Assembly: GCF_048544455.1 (NCBI RefSeq)
Contig: NC_133534.1
Location: 37,572,217-37,636,216, forward strand
Reading direction: 5' to 3'
DNA from: Silene latifolia
Taxonomy: Eukaryota; Streptophyta; Magnoliopsida; Caryophyllales; Caryophyllaceae
DNA: 64,000 nt
A program made the position numbers and the translations under genes. The notes below the pieces were generated by a model that worked only from the letters and a program-made list of their open reading frames with translations, was not told the DNA's origin and made no database searches. Positions 1 through 12,750 of the stretch are shown here, piece after piece (position 1 is the stretch's first letter; each line of letters starts with the position of its first letter).

Positions 1-65
1 AGTAACAGGACCCAAAAAACCGTGGTATTACATAGGACATATGAGCCATGCTCATAATCTGTTAA

Positions 66-1071
66 GGTGCTGTTTGGCCAAGATTTACAAGTACTTTTAT
101 AACTGAAAAAATAGAAACTAGGTCAAACACTATAAATTAGATGGGTGTAAAACTACTTTTAAAAAGTTAAAAACTTTAAAAAAAGCCACTAAAAGCCGAA
201 GCAGCAAATACCTACTTCTACTTCTACTTCTCTCAATCTCTACTAGATGGGCAATTGTTTTGATTTTTATATTGTTTGTACTCTATAATTAAATATTTTT
301 CACTCTATTATTGCCTATTTTTTGTTAATCGGCTGCTTCTAGTTGTATTGATTCTTGTTATGTACTCCGTATATTGCTTATGATTTGTCTTATGGTATTT
401 TTTAAATATAAGGTCAATATTAATTATATAAAAAGGAAAAATATATGATTTACGGTTTGAGATGAAAAGAGTATGAGATGATCCTTTCAATAATGTATAT
501 GACCGTCTTTTAGTGTGAGACGATCCTTTATATGTAAAAATTGAATGTTTGACTTATAAAAGTAATGTCTCATAGTATAAGACTATAAGACGGTCTTATT
601 TTCTAATTATTTTTTCTTTGGCCAAGTACGTAGTAATTGTTTTGTAGTACAAGTACCCACCAATATAAATATTTAATGCTTTTGTTTATACGTAGTTTGA
701 CAAATTGATTATATTTGTAGGTGAGTTTCATCATCTTGCAACATAATAAGTTGATAGTGCAACGTTCTAATCGAGGAGATAACATCGGCTATGAATATCA
801 AGATTATGATTATTACACAGTATAAAATTGCGGTTGTAACTATGACATTACTTAATTTTTATTAGAAAAATGCGCTTAAAGGTGAAAAGTTTGACAAGTG
901 TGATGCAGACCCAAATTATATAGTAAATTAAAAAAAAGTCGAATAAAAATAATTAGGCCAAACGCATCAAATTTGAAAAAACTATTTTTACAAAAGTTCA
1001 AGGAGTAGTTTGTGAAAAAACTCATTTTAAAAAGTAAAAACTTTTTTAGGTAAACTTGGCCAAACAGCACC
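66..1071. mobile_element. PIF/Harbinger-like non-autonomous DNA transposon
   Basis: A perfect 16-bp terminal inverted repeat, GGTGCTGTTTGGCCAA, lies at 66-81 and its reverse complement at 1056-1071. Both ends are flanked by the trinucleotide TAA (63-65 and 1072-1074). This fits the 3-bp TWA target-site duplication and the G-rich, TGTTTGG-containing ends of the PIF/Harbinger superfamily. The repeat continues imperfectly inward. The 1,006-bp interior has only short open frames and no recognisable transposase, so it is probably a non-autonomous derivative. The superfamily assignment rests on ends and TSD only. Confidence 0.72.
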
Positions 1072-1074
1072 TAA

Positions 1075-2266
1075 GTGACCCGTTTATGACCTCCAAGCAC
1101 TTCAGGCTCCATGGGTTTATTGTTGGCGCCCCGTCAATACTCAAAATGATTTTAAAATGAAACAAAAAAAATACTTATTAAACTTAATGAATAAAGTCTC
1201 ATGTTGAATTCAATAGATAAGAAATATTTTTTTTGGAAGAAAGACACATACGAGAGTTAGCATAATAAGCATTTAGAGTTTAGATCCTAACACTAAGTAT
1301 TGAATTTGGTTGAGGATGGTGTGTAATCTTTCGCCCTTCCACCAAAAATCCTTGTATTCTTTTCCTGCCAAATAGCATAAGCATAAGTAGTAGTAGTAGT
1401 AGAATCAGTCTACTTCTTCCACAAATTCGTTGTTCTGCTTCTCACTTGCAACCAATTCAAGACATATTTTCAAAGCTCATCAGCATAGTCACATTTAAAA
1501 AAACAAATGCAACAACGATGAATTAAATATCAGTCATCTCCTAATTATATTGTACAATGTAGCAATTGTTTTTTTTTAACTATATAACTAGAGAATTAAT
1601 GAATTTGTGCTTAAGCTAGACACACCTGTGCCAAATAGTTCTAGCTTGCATCACTCGTCCAAAACCCTATATTTCTTTATTTCTTGCAAGCTGAATCAAA
1701 ATATCCCTCATACTGAGAATACTCTTCCAACTCTCAAAATGAGAAGGCTTAGGAGTAATCATCCAAAAATCGACCAAAAATCTGCACCACCTTAGACAAG
1801 AGAATTTGGTGATAAATGATGCACATAATTAGTAGTACAAGATAAAGAGTATAAGGATTTAAACCTTCAGTCAATTGTCTAAAGTACATCCGTCTTAGCG
1901 TGATTATTAAGATCTCCTATGTAAAAAAAAAAAAAAAAAAAAAAGGGAAAATTATATACGGAGTACTCCTACTAGTTAATTTGGTGGGAAAGGGGTGGTT
2001 GGGAATAAAGTGAATTCCACTTTTAAATAAAACAAAAAAGATGGCGTGGTAGGAAAGTGTTGAGATTAAGGGAAGTATTAAAGAATATTAGCAAGTTGAA
2101 GGGAAAGTAGTGGGTGAAAATGCCATATGACCTTCTCTTCTCTTCTCTTCCAAGGCAATTAAAATTTGTGTTACTACCAATCATAGTTATCACGCCTGTC
2201 ACTTGTTGTTTTGTCATTATTCTGCTAATTTCATATTTCCAGACCTGTCAAATATTAATAACATAT
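1075..2266. other. Gene-free AT-rich intergenic DNA
   Basis: No coding frame of substance is seen. The stretch holds a short TAG trinucleotide run near 1388-1402 and a poly-A tract of about 22 bases near 1924-1945, which may mark the tail of an old retroposed sequence. Confidence 0.6.
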
Positions 2267-2441
2267 CTAATGACGGGCATATTCATCACAAGCCGAAGAT
2301 GGATTAAGTAATAATTAAGTGGATAAATAAGACAAAAGCAGAATGCTACTCCATAAGTATTATGTTTTTATCTTATCTACCCACTTGGGTATTACTGGAC
2401 CCATCTTCAGCTTATGACGACGAATATGGCCGTCTTTAATG
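2267..2441. mobile_element. MITE-like inverted-repeat element
   Basis: The two halves of this roughly 175-bp stretch are diverged inverted repeats. The left end reads TAATGACGGGCATATTC and the right end, reverse-complemented, reads TTAAAGACGGCCATATTC. Similarity continues inward for about 70 bp through GAAGATGG and a motif near AAGTGGRTAGATAAG. No coding content. No clear target duplication was found, so the family is unassigned. Confidence 0.5.
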
Positions 2442-3360
2442 AGAGTGACTGATCTTTATAAGGTCTTTGTTTAGACGCTCATTTTTGTCTGAAAGTTTCA
2501 AATTAGTCATGTATGAATCATTTTACAGTCAAATGTGATCATTTTTTGACTAAAATTACCTGAACAACAAACACTAATTACAATATTGTGTCGTTAAATT
2601 GTCACTTTTTACCATTAAAATTGATCGTATAAGGCCGTATAAAAATTGAAACCTACAAATAAAGTAGTCCGACTGAAATGAGAATTAGTGATCTATCATT
2701 GATTTATTTCAAATTCCAAGTGTTTCGTGTATGTATTGATTTTGAAACCATTTCAACACAAGTATAAACAAATGCAATTAGTATTATCTATCTATAAATA
2801 CACAAAATAAAAAGACAAACTAAAGCATTAACATTTCCCCCTTCCCTTATTCTTTAGTATTTCATCAAGCCACATCATCATCCACTATTTAAAAAAAAAA
2901 AAAAAAAAAAGTTAAATCTATTTATTGCACTAAACACTAGAACTCAACAAACATTAAATTTTGTCAATTTAAAGAAAACTAAAAATAATTATCAAATCAA
3001 ATACTAAATTGTAAATTGTGGGGTTTTATTGTTAGATAAATTATAAGACAAATAAAAAACCAAATTACATCACTCTTATATTGTCGTCATTTATAAATGT
3101 TTTCCTTTCTTTTACTATATAGTTCTCAATTTTATGCATAGAGAGAGTTTAAAAATAATGTTTTTAAATTTTTATTTTCATATAACGTCTTCAAGTACTT
3201 TAATAGCGTAGCACAATTAATATATCGTGACTCTCACGAGTACAAAAATTATTGTGACATTAAAAAGTCATCTCGAAATGTCATGTGTAACATACTTATA
3301 AGTACAACAAAATTTTAAAAAAATATTAGTTGGAAGCAAAAAAAATTAATACAACCTTTT

Positions 3361-3580
3361 TATTATCACATTTATTTAACCTATATTTATTTTATTTAAT
3401 AGGATTACCTTTTTGTTTTCCATCACCATTATTATTCTTTGTATTTATGTTATCATAATTTTTAATCTTCCTTTATATTTAAAAAATCTTTCTACTTACC
3501 TCAAATAAATTGTTGAAATTAATGCGAGAATTAATTGAAAAAATGTTCTTATATAACTATCACAATAATCATAATTTTCA
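3361..3580. repeat. Dispersed repeat, copy 1 of 3
   Basis: About 215 bp clearly related to 10625-10830 and 12070-12290. Shared landmarks in the same order are TTTATTTAACCT, CTTTTTGTTTTCC, GTATTTATGTTA, AATAAATTGTTGAAATTAATG and GATTAATT or GAATTAATT. It is AT-rich and non-coding. It may be part of an unclassified non-autonomous element, but no ends could be defined. Confidence 0.55.
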
Positions 3581-6500
3581 TTTGTATTCAAAAAGTTGGT
3601 AGTATATGAATTACTTTGCTTTTTATCCTTATTATATTTTGAGTTAATAGTTAGAATCTTATTTACATAATTTTTGTGTTTGTATTGAAATTGCAGGAGG
3701 ATGACATGCATACTCACGTATCAACAACGTTGCATGAAATTGGAAAATAATGGTTATGAATTTTTTTTACACTTTTCTTTTTTGAATATTTGTTGGTTTT
3801 CCCCTTTTATCATGGTGTGTATGCAAGTTTAAATGGTAGTATGAATCTCTTATATCTGGTACATAATATATTCTAACCTTGAAATATTAATTGGCAAATT
3901 TTGTAAATTGTACTAGATTTTCTTTCACTCTTTCGCTGAATTTAACTTTTCGTGTAACATTTCTCTTCTATTTGTATTTTGTCAAACAGGTAATAAATCA
4001 AATGTTTTAGTGGAATTGTTGAAGTATGATGCAAAGGATGTTAATTTGACCTTTTAATAGTGTCATATGTAGAGAAATATTTTCCATGGTTATTGGTTGG
4101 AAACTAATGTTTATTCTCGAATTCGTTGTTCGAATTTTGAATGTTTTCAAGCCTTTAAATCAGTTTTTTTTTCCATCGAATATTTTTTTACAGCACTCAC
4201 AATATTTCTTCGAGAAATGCTTTTTGTTGTATTGATTTGTGTATATTTTCTTTTTTTCATGAATTAAGAAAGCTAAGAGGTCTTACAAGTTCAAATGGTT
4301 ATTTAAATCACATATGTTTACATCTCTATTGATAATGTCATTTAGAACATAAACTTATGATATTTTTACTTTTATTCGCCATTTTTTATTCCCATAAAAA
4401 AAAAAGTCGAGACAAGATTATATAACATGTTAGTGACATGTATACACATATATAGCAAATGACACAAATCAATCAATATATATAACTAAAGGAGGCTTTT
4501 TTTTTCTAATAATACTATTAGCATTAGAATTAGGAGATAATTAATTATTTACAAGTTTTCTATTATAATTAGGAATATAATTTTTCTATTAGAAATGAGA
4601 ATTAATTAATTATTTTACAATTTTATTATTAGAAACAGGAAATAAATTAATTATCTACAATTTATTAATATTAAAAAATTATTCATTAGTATTTGTTCAC
4701 TTTTTATTAAATTAGAAGGCAAAAAAACATTTGATATATTTATAATATCCAATTTTATAACAACTTCCGATTAAAAAAATGAGGTATTATGAGGCTAAAA
4801 GGCCCTAGGCCGAATTGGGTTGTGACAAATGTGCATGCATAATACGTACTACATGGAATTTACTCATGTAAAGAGTAAAATGAACGCTGAAATATGCCCT
4901 TACGTCTTTTGTTATTGCTAATGTCATATTTAATTATACATAATACGAAATTTATTTTTCAAATATCATATGTATTTCTTCTACTAATTTTAAAGTTATT
5001 TCCCTCACAATAAACTTCAACTTCTATTGATAATTTTTTATTATATTATTTACATTCATTTGTCATTATATAAAAGTATATTAATCAAAATTTAAATAAG
5101 ATATTCACAAATTATTGATAAGTAAAAAGTTTGATATCTATTTTTCAAGGAGTATTAAAAGATAAAGAAAGTTGCTGCTAATTTCCGAATTAAAATATCA
5201 TATTATGACAAATGAGTAAATATTTTGAAAAACTTTATTGTGCGATTGTTTTACAATTTAAAGTAAAAATGGTACCACGAGTAATAAAATAGATTTGAAT
5301 GAGGCTTGAAGGTAAATTAGATACACTTATTATAGAAATATGTATAAGGTTAAGATTAAAATTATTAGATACATTAAAAAAAGTCATGAAAAACACATAA
5401 AAGGGTAAGAGTAGTCTTTCCCTAACATAGTGAAGACCGTTTCTCTCAAGCTTTTCTTCTGACAAATTTACATGCATAAAAAACGGTAGTATTCAATTAT
5501 ATGGAGCAAACTAATTATTGTTGATGCTATATTTTTTTTTTTGTATAAATTGAGCACGTCATCAGTATAATTTAGGGAGAGATACAAATTGGGAAAGGGT
5601 GAGACATATTTGTCATGCATAATACAATGCTTTAACCACCTTTACGCAAAAATATAAAAATATATGAAATAATTTAAACCTAAAAGAGGGTCACGTATTT
5701 GCCAACTCTTCTATAGTTCTCTACCGCATTAATATTCTCATAAAGTTTATGACATTTATTTCATATTAATAAAAAAAAAATTATACAGCTTCGTACAATG
5801 TGTGATTTATAACTTTTAGCTAACTTATTTGAACTTGATTAAATTTATATATTTTAAGTGAAGAATATTAATTATAAATATGATAAAGATAAAGTTTGAT
5901 CTTTAATTTCCTCAGAGATAAAAAAACTCAATTTTTATTTTCTTATAATATACTCCGTACTAATTAAAGGTCATAATGTAAAACAGGAAATTCCACCACA
6001 ATCTACTGGATCAACACTCAAAACAACACATTTGTTATTTAAATAGTGCAAAACTCTCAAAATGCTAAAAAAATGTTCAATCTGTCGTTATAAAACAAAA
6101 CCTAAGTTTCTGCATTTTTTTTTGTCATGTTCGACTTAATCTTTACGGGATGTAAAAATGATGAAGTTCAGAATGTAGCTGTTAGGTTTCTGTTAATTAG
6201 ATGGACTTTTCAAGAGAGAGATGAAAGCTTGGCATTTTAGACCGTTTTATGTGTGAACTAAAGGGATTAAGTAGTGAGCTAAAGGTTGTTTCGAGTGGGA
6301 ATGAGATTCATTGCGACGAGTTGATTGACTAAAGTTTTTCCTTACTAGATCTAGAAAGGGAATAATAATTATGAGATAATAAAATTTGAAGAAAAAAGGA
6401 CAATAAAAACGAGATGGAGGTAGTAAGATTTATTTATGCAAAATGAAATAAATAACAAAGTTCGTGTATATATATAATATTCAAACTTATTCAGTTTACA

Positions 6501-7021
6501 AATATAGTACCTAAACACTTTGTTTGAGTATCTGAATGGAGGTAGGGGAGGCGACGAGAAAACGACTAGGAAGGGAAAAGGAGAGAGATAAGAGGGAAGA
6601 TTGCTTCTTATACTTTTATTTGTTGAAGGAGAAATTAATTGTCTTCGATAAGGGAGACGACGATCTATATTTTTATGGAGGTGAATGTGATTTATGACTT
6701 CTTAGATGTAAAACGTGGCAGAAAGATAGTGATAGTGATAGTGGTAGTGGATTGAAGGTTGTTTCAAGTAGTAAGAACTAATCACAGTGGCTGATGTTTT
6801 ATTTTGCGGGTAAATTAGTGGGGTGGAGGGATGGTGCATTTATGGAGGGTGATGAGTTTAACGAGGATATTGATAATAAATAAGCTTATTTATCATCAAA
6901 ATATCGCTTGCATTAAAACATATAGGTAACATGAATAATAACAAGAAACCTGAAAAGATCATACTGATAAACTTAATCTTGACCCCATCAATCCAAATTA
7001 AAGTAAAATCTTAATTCTAAC
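3581..7021. other. Gene-free AT-rich intergenic DNA
   Basis: All open frames are short and AT-rich with no recognisable domain. A few TACTCCGTA-type words occur. No repeat boundary was found that could be defended. Confidence 0.55.
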
Positions 7022-8160
7022 AACATTGTCTAGAGTAAGGGTTAGTTTCCATTGGATTGTGGATTTTTTTCTAGAAGTAGGGATTTAGTTTTTCACTTGG
7101 TTGGATAAATTTGAGAGAAGTTTCGAAGACAGGGATCGATCTTTCAAGGGATGAGATCAGATTGTTTTAGATCACGTGTGTGAATAGGAAAGAAAAATAG
7201 GGGTCTGCGTGAAGGCTTTTGTTTCAAATGAGAGGATGGGGGCAAGACTATTGTTATAGAGGGGTGTCATAAGCAGCCCCAGCCATGTAGTATTGCGTTG
7301 GAATTTGGTTCACATTCAAAGGTACGTCTATAGTTTGACCGGGAGATATAACATTTAACTACATGTAAATGTTTTTACATAACTAGCATTTGACCCAACA
7401 ATGATTAAATTATGGTTGTTATTCTAAAGAAGGATATTTGTTGTATCATTGAGTTGATTATGCAAAGTAGATATTATTGTTTTCCTTGACCAAGTGAAAA
7501 ACAAACAAGTATTAATGAACAAAATCTAAAAACTCTCAGTCCCAAGTATCATATATATAAACTTCATATAGGTTTTATTTTCCTAAAAAAAACATTGTCG
7601 AGAGAAAGGGTTATTTTCTATTGGATGGTCGATTTTTCTAGAAGTAGGGGTTTAGTTTTTCACTTGATTGGATAAATATGAGATAAGTTTCAGAGACAAT
7701 GATCGATCTTTTAAGGGATGAGATTGTTTTAGATCATGTGTGTGAATAGAGAAGAAAAATAGGGGTCTGCGTGAAATAATTTGTTTCAAATGAGAAGATG
7801 GGGGCCAAGACTATTGCTATAGAGTGTGGGGTCATAACCAGCCCTAGGCATGTAGTATTGCGTCGGAATTTGGTTCACATTCAAACGTACTTCTATAGTT
7901 TGACCGGGAGATATAACATTCTAACTACCTCTAATTGTTTTTACATAATTACAATTTGATCCAGCAATGATTAAATTATGGCTGTTATTCGAAAGAAGGA
8001 GATTTGTTGCATCATTGAGTTGATTATGCAGAGTAGATATTATTGTTTTCCTTGACCAATTGAAAAACAAACAGGTATTAATGAACAAATTTTGAAAACT
8101 ATCAGTCCAAGTATCATATATATAAACTTCATATTGGTTTTATTTTTCTAAAAAAAAAAA
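7022..8160. repeat. Two-copy tandem repeat, unit about 570 bp
   Basis: The block beginning ACATTGTCTAGAGTAAGGG at 7023 recurs as ACATTGTCGAGAGAAAGGG at 7592, a period of about 569 bp. The same landmarks follow in order in both copies: AGTAGGG(G/A)TTTAGTTTTTCACTT, GGGGTCTGCGTGAA, CATGTAGTATTGCGT and GACCGGGAGATATAACATT. The copies end in matching A-runs near 7590 and 8160. Scattered substitutions and small indels indicate an old duplication. No coding potential. Confidence 0.75.
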
Positions 8161-8311
8161 TTATTAATCAAACACTCTTTTATTCTTATGTCAATATTAT
8201 GTTAACGGGAATTATTTGTTGGTCATGCGGCATACATAAAATCTTAGACATGAACGATGTACTATATGTCTATATTCCATTTTATTGTGAAAATGATCAC
8301 ATATTATTTTA

Positions 8312-8343
8312 ATATTCGTGCAACGCATGGGCAAGAAAACTAG
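8312..8343 (+). mobile_element. Helitron-like 3' terminus
   Basis: A degenerate GC-rich stem (CGTGCAACGCATGGGC) is followed about 10 bases later by ACTAG|T. This matches the hairpin-then-CTRR, insertion-before-T layout of plant Helitron 3' ends. The 5' end was not located. Confidence 0.45.
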
Positions 8344-8935
8344 TAATTAGAAAAACAAGCTTATAAAAAAAGTGGGTACAAAATAGACTATAGATATATT
8401 ATTTGAACCACCAGTGAGTCAATAAGTTATATGAATACTTTCATCCAAGTAAAGGATATACAAAAGTCTTTCTCTAATATTTTTGCCAATACGTTGGAAA
8501 TCCATCGAATTCACAATGAAAATGTCTCAAAGCTGCCGAATGCGAAAAATTATAAATGTATTTATCAAAGAATTTTAACAAATATCGTTGCATTTAAGAA
8601 AATAAACCTGTAATTTTAGCTTAATTAGTAAGATAAAATAAGTTTTATTTTAACATAGCGCATTCTACGTATTATTCATATCGTCTCTAATTAACTAAAG
8701 ACAATATGTAAAATTCGTAGATAAAATAATTACTATCCATTCATTTAAAGATTTCATATGTTTACATTAATTTATTTCTCTTATCGCTGGAATATGTTAA
8801 GTAATAAGGAATAAAATTAGATGTCCACTTTTTCGTTCTATACCGGATTAAAATAGGGTCAAAGTTTTTAAAACATACCAAAATGACAATAAAAATAATA
8901 AATCTTATTCTAAAATATCAAAATTGTCCATTGTC

Positions 8936-8963
8936 CCGTGCATTGCACGGAAACAAAAACTAG
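8936..8963 (+). mobile_element. Helitron-like 3' terminus
   Basis: A perfect palindrome CCGTGCATTGCACGG (8936-8950) is followed nine bases later by CTAG|T (8960-8963). This is the typical hairpin plus CTRR terminus of plant Helitrons. Its start could lie anywhere upstream, and no helicase is encoded nearby. Confidence 0.55.
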
Positions 8964-9394
8964 TTAAAGATTAAATTGTAGTTACTCTCCCTTAAGATAA
9001 AAGGTACTCCATATTAATTTTAACATTAAATCGGGTCAAGTGTCATTTTACTTGAGCATTTAAGATAAATCTTTGTTTTTTCTTCTATGCATTATTATTT
9101 ATATTATTTGACCCGTTTTAAACATAAAATAAATACACCGTTTTAAATAAGAATTTATAATTAAATTGATACGGAGTATTTATGAGAGTTATTCAATTTG
9201 CTCGTAAATTCGACCTGCTTTGACATATTTTATACTGTTAGGAGTTAGGACCCCTAAATCTTGATTCTCGAACTCAAACGAACTGGTTCATTTGGGTGGA
9301 AACCCCACCTGACTGGCTTAACCCTATAAGTCAGAGACAGTTGTATGAAAGTGAATATAAAGTCATAAATACTATTAAAAATACTATTCTGTGT

Positions 9395-9461
9395 CCAGTC
9401 AATAGTTATCATTATTTGAAATATCTCTTAAATATTTCAAATAATGATAACTATTGACTGG
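9395..9461. repeat. Perfect 30-bp inverted repeat (hairpin)
   Basis: The 30 bases at 9395-9424 (starting CCAGTCAATAGTTATC) are exactly reverse-complemented at 9432-9461, separated by a seven-base loop. With a one-base bulge the pairing extends through TGT/ACA outside. It could be a tiny MITE or a foldback transcript source. Confidence 0.8.
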
Positions 9462-9633
9462 GACATGGAGATTTGAGAGTAATATTTATTTATTATCCAC
9501 GAGACTATATATTTATGATTTTTCGCTTATGTTTACTTTTTGATGTCATGTGTACAATGTACTCGATCTTGACATCTTGTGATAAAGTAGGATTTATATG
9601 ATAGCCTAGAACCTTGTTTTAGTTTTTGTTCTA

Positions 9634-9663
9634 CTAGTTTTCAACCCGTGCAAAATTGCACAG
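9634..9663 (-). mobile_element. Helitron-like 3' terminus, minus strand
   Basis: Read on the minus strand, an imperfect stem (CCTGTGCAATTTTGCACGGG) is followed by ACTAG at 9634. The layout is the same as in the plus-strand Helitron-like ends in this window, in opposite orientation. Confidence 0.5.
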
Positions 9664-10624
9664 GTATATTTTTAAGAACATTGATATAATGATTAACATT
9701 TAAAAAATGTTAACCAAAATACATGAATATTTTATACTCTATTTCTTTTAGTTTTATTGTTTTCAGCGGTAGTGATGAAATTCATTATTTTCCTGTCTAA
9801 CGTTTAAAGTAATTTTTTGAGATTTTTTTTTTATTATTTTTCATTATTCGTAAAAAAAAATATTATGTTTTTTTTTTTAATAGTTATACTTCATGAGAAT
9901 CAAATGGTAATTTTTTTTTTAGAATTAGAAAATATGTAAATCTGATAATTGTATGCTTAAAAAATTATTTAAGATTGATGTAACAACTCCGTAAATTTTT
10001 ATAGCTATCAATTTTTAAGCCCTTATTCTATCAATTTTAATTTGTTCAATTTTTGGGAACATTGTATTGATATTTTACAATTTACTTAATATTCTTAAAG
10101 TTGTAAAATTAAAGAAATAAACATATTAACTTATCAGATTTTTTTTTGGGTGCGCATAACTTATCAGATTATAAACACGATAAATCTGTAATGAAAAAGA
10201 AATTAATTCAACTAACTGGCAAATGGGGCTCACGATTTATTTTATAAAACAAAAAAGGAAAAAGAAAATTGCATAAAGTGACGTGGATCAATGTGGATGC
10301 ATGAAATGTTTCTGTATTTATTAAGATAAGATTTTTGGATGTGTTAAGGTGCCGAACTTTCATTTTACTTTATCTTTTTTAACTAAAGAGAGCTGAGACA
10401 ATGCTCTTGTGATGAAGATGGGGAAGTTTATATATATAGGCAATATTATTGGACATTCAAAAATTAAACAGTGGGCATTAATTTTAGGATAAAATTTTTG
10501 GAGGAAATGAACAGTAAAATTAAGTTACAGTCATATAGTGAGTAAAACTTTGGAAAATTGAGCTCCATGTATTGTGATATTATTTGCTTCACTGATAAAT
10601 AATCATCAGTAAGGACCTTATTAA

Positions 10625-10830
10625 ATTATTCTATCTATTTAACCTTTATTTCTTTTATTTACGGAATGACCTTTTTGTTTTCCTCGACATTATTATACTA
10701 TGTATTTATGTTACCATTTTTTTTATCTTACCCTTTATTCACAATTTTTTTTTCTTCCCTATAATAAATTGTTGAAATTAATGAGAAGATTAATTACAAA
10801 AAGTTCTTATGTAAATATTATAATAATCCT
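10625..10830. repeat. Dispersed repeat, copy 2 of 3
   Basis: Related along its length to 3361-3580 and especially to 12070-12290, sharing the CTTTTTGTTTTCC, TGTATTTATGTTACCAT and AATAAATTGTT landmarks in order. It abuts the TIR element that starts at 10851. Confidence 0.55.
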
Positions 10831-10850
10831 AATTTAAAATTGGATGTTGA

Positions 10851-11663
10851 TTTTCGCAGTACGCATTTTACTCATTACAGTACACTATTGATAATTATAC
10901 CCTTCTCATTTCCCCTCTCATCTTCCCTCTTTAACTTATTTCTAAACTCTCTCTCTAATTCACATACCCAACGTACTACATTAAAAAAAATGATTTACAC
11001 ACCACAACCACCGGCGCCCACTATAGCACGAGTATCAAAACTCGTTGGACAGCCCAACACCACCGCCACCGCCCAACACCACCGCCACCGACGGTCACAT
11101 GCGCCAATGACAACAACTCACACAAACCTCTCTCTCACGCCTTCCCTCTTTCGCGCGGAATAGTCACTTGCAAACGGTTTATGATACTGCCCACTACCCG
11201 ACACCTACCCACCGCCCCTTCAACCTTTGACGCCCTGACCACTGTCCCTCCGGCCACCTCCTACCCTTATGCGCGACCCCTAAGCAATTCCCACCACAGC
11301 CACTGCCAACTACCTCACTTTCTACCCAACATGACCCTCTCCCTTCTCTCAGCTTTCGTGTCACCGATCGCCCCTTCGATCATCCCCACTGCCACGTCCA
11401 ACCACCAGTGGGCCACCTCCAACCACCACCAGGTCCACCACAATCAATTCATTCAGTTATGATTACAATTAACAAATTAAATATCTTTTCCATTTTCAAA
11501 TTTTTCATCTATAATTGAGAAATTGATTAATTGAGAAGTACAGTTGGTTAGGAATCGAGAGATTTTGGTATTGTATTTTTTCTTAGTCTTAGGGAGTGAG
11601 GGGTATCAAATGGAAATCAATGGGTAAACAGTACTGAAATGAGTAAAAAATGTACTGCGAAAA
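10851..11663. mobile_element. Non-autonomous TIR element, family copy 1
   Basis: The 33 bases at 10851-10883 (beginning TTTTCGCAGTAC, ending CATTACAGTAC) are matched with few differences by the reverse complement of 11631-11663. The 813-bp interior is unusually C-rich on the plus strand (CCACC and CACCGCC runs, about 10,990-11,450) and gives two proline/threonine-rich open frames that look like composition effects rather than genes. A second element with the same ends is at 40241-41078. The superfamily is unknown and no convincing target duplication was found. Confidence 0.65.
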
Positions 11664-12069
11664 AAAAATTACGTTAAAATTCCTTACCAAAATGTCATTA
11701 TATCTATATTAAATTCCAAGAGTGATGTAAACTGTACAGATCACATCTAAGTTTCATATTTTATAATTAAAATTGACATTTTAATTAAAGATTTCATAAT
11801 TGAACGTGTTAGTGAATCGATAAAGGTTTTTCATACTAATTTTTTTTAACTACTTTCATATGATAAAATATTGGTTGAAAATGTTGTATATTTTTTCTTT
11901 GATAATTGTTAAACTTAATTGTTCAAAAATCGTACTACTTAAAAATTACACATTCATTTATTTATTTAAAATTTTAACAAATAAGTAGAATTGTTTTTAG
12001 AAATATTAGTTGCAAAAACACACAAAAGAAACTAAATTAAAACAAAAATTTTATTTTCCTCTCCTTTCG
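11664..12069. other. Gene-free AT-rich intergenic DNA
   Basis: AT-rich sequence between the TIR element and the third dispersed-repeat copy. No feature recognised. Confidence 0.5.
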
Positions 12070-12290
12070 TTATTAAACTACCCTATTTATTTAACCTTTA
12101 TTTCTTTTATTTAATGGGATGATCTTTTTGTTTTCCTTCATTATTATTATACTTTGTATTTATGTTACCATAATTTTTTTATCTTCCCCTTCATTCACAA
12201 AAACTTTTTTCTTTCCCGTAATAAATTGTTCAAATTAATGCGACGATTAATTACAAAAAAAAATTCTTATGTAAATATTATAATAATTGA
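12070..12290. repeat. Dispersed repeat, copy 3 of 3
   Basis: Third copy of the repeat also found at 3361-3580 and 10625-10830, in the same orientation. A 79-codon frame starting inside it (12154) has no recognisable features. Confidence 0.55.
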
Positions 12291-12750
12291 GACGGTCCTA
12301 TTGTGGAAAAGAAACGTATTATTTATAACCAATAAATGGTTTTTGTTAATGCAAATGAATAGTCTCATATCTATAATTTGTGTTATGGAGTAAACAGTCT
12401 TTAAGCTAGTAGTTTGTTTATATTGCAATTATTCCTCTTTAATTTCTTGGATCTCGCATTACTAACATCAATGGAAAAATGTGTCACTAAAAGAAAAGTT
12501 ACAATTTTAACAACGTACCTAAAAAAAGGATCTTATAGCATTTAAAAACGGCATACCAAAAAAGGTATTGAGAGTAAATATGAAGAACGATGGAATTTTA
12601 GTAAGACAAATTATTATTTTTAAAACATAAGGATTATAATTTTGCCATTCATTCGCTCACTTTGGTAGACAGTAATCTAAAAGTTTTTGTCTATCGATAA
12701 TGTAATCAACCAAAAGGATTAGTCGCTAAAAAATTACATAAATTACGTAG

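Noticed and set aside
10840-11462. Two adjacent proline/threonine/histidine-rich open frames (107 and 93 codons)
   Set aside because: They lie inside the TIR element, follow its C-rich composition, and show no domain or splice structure.
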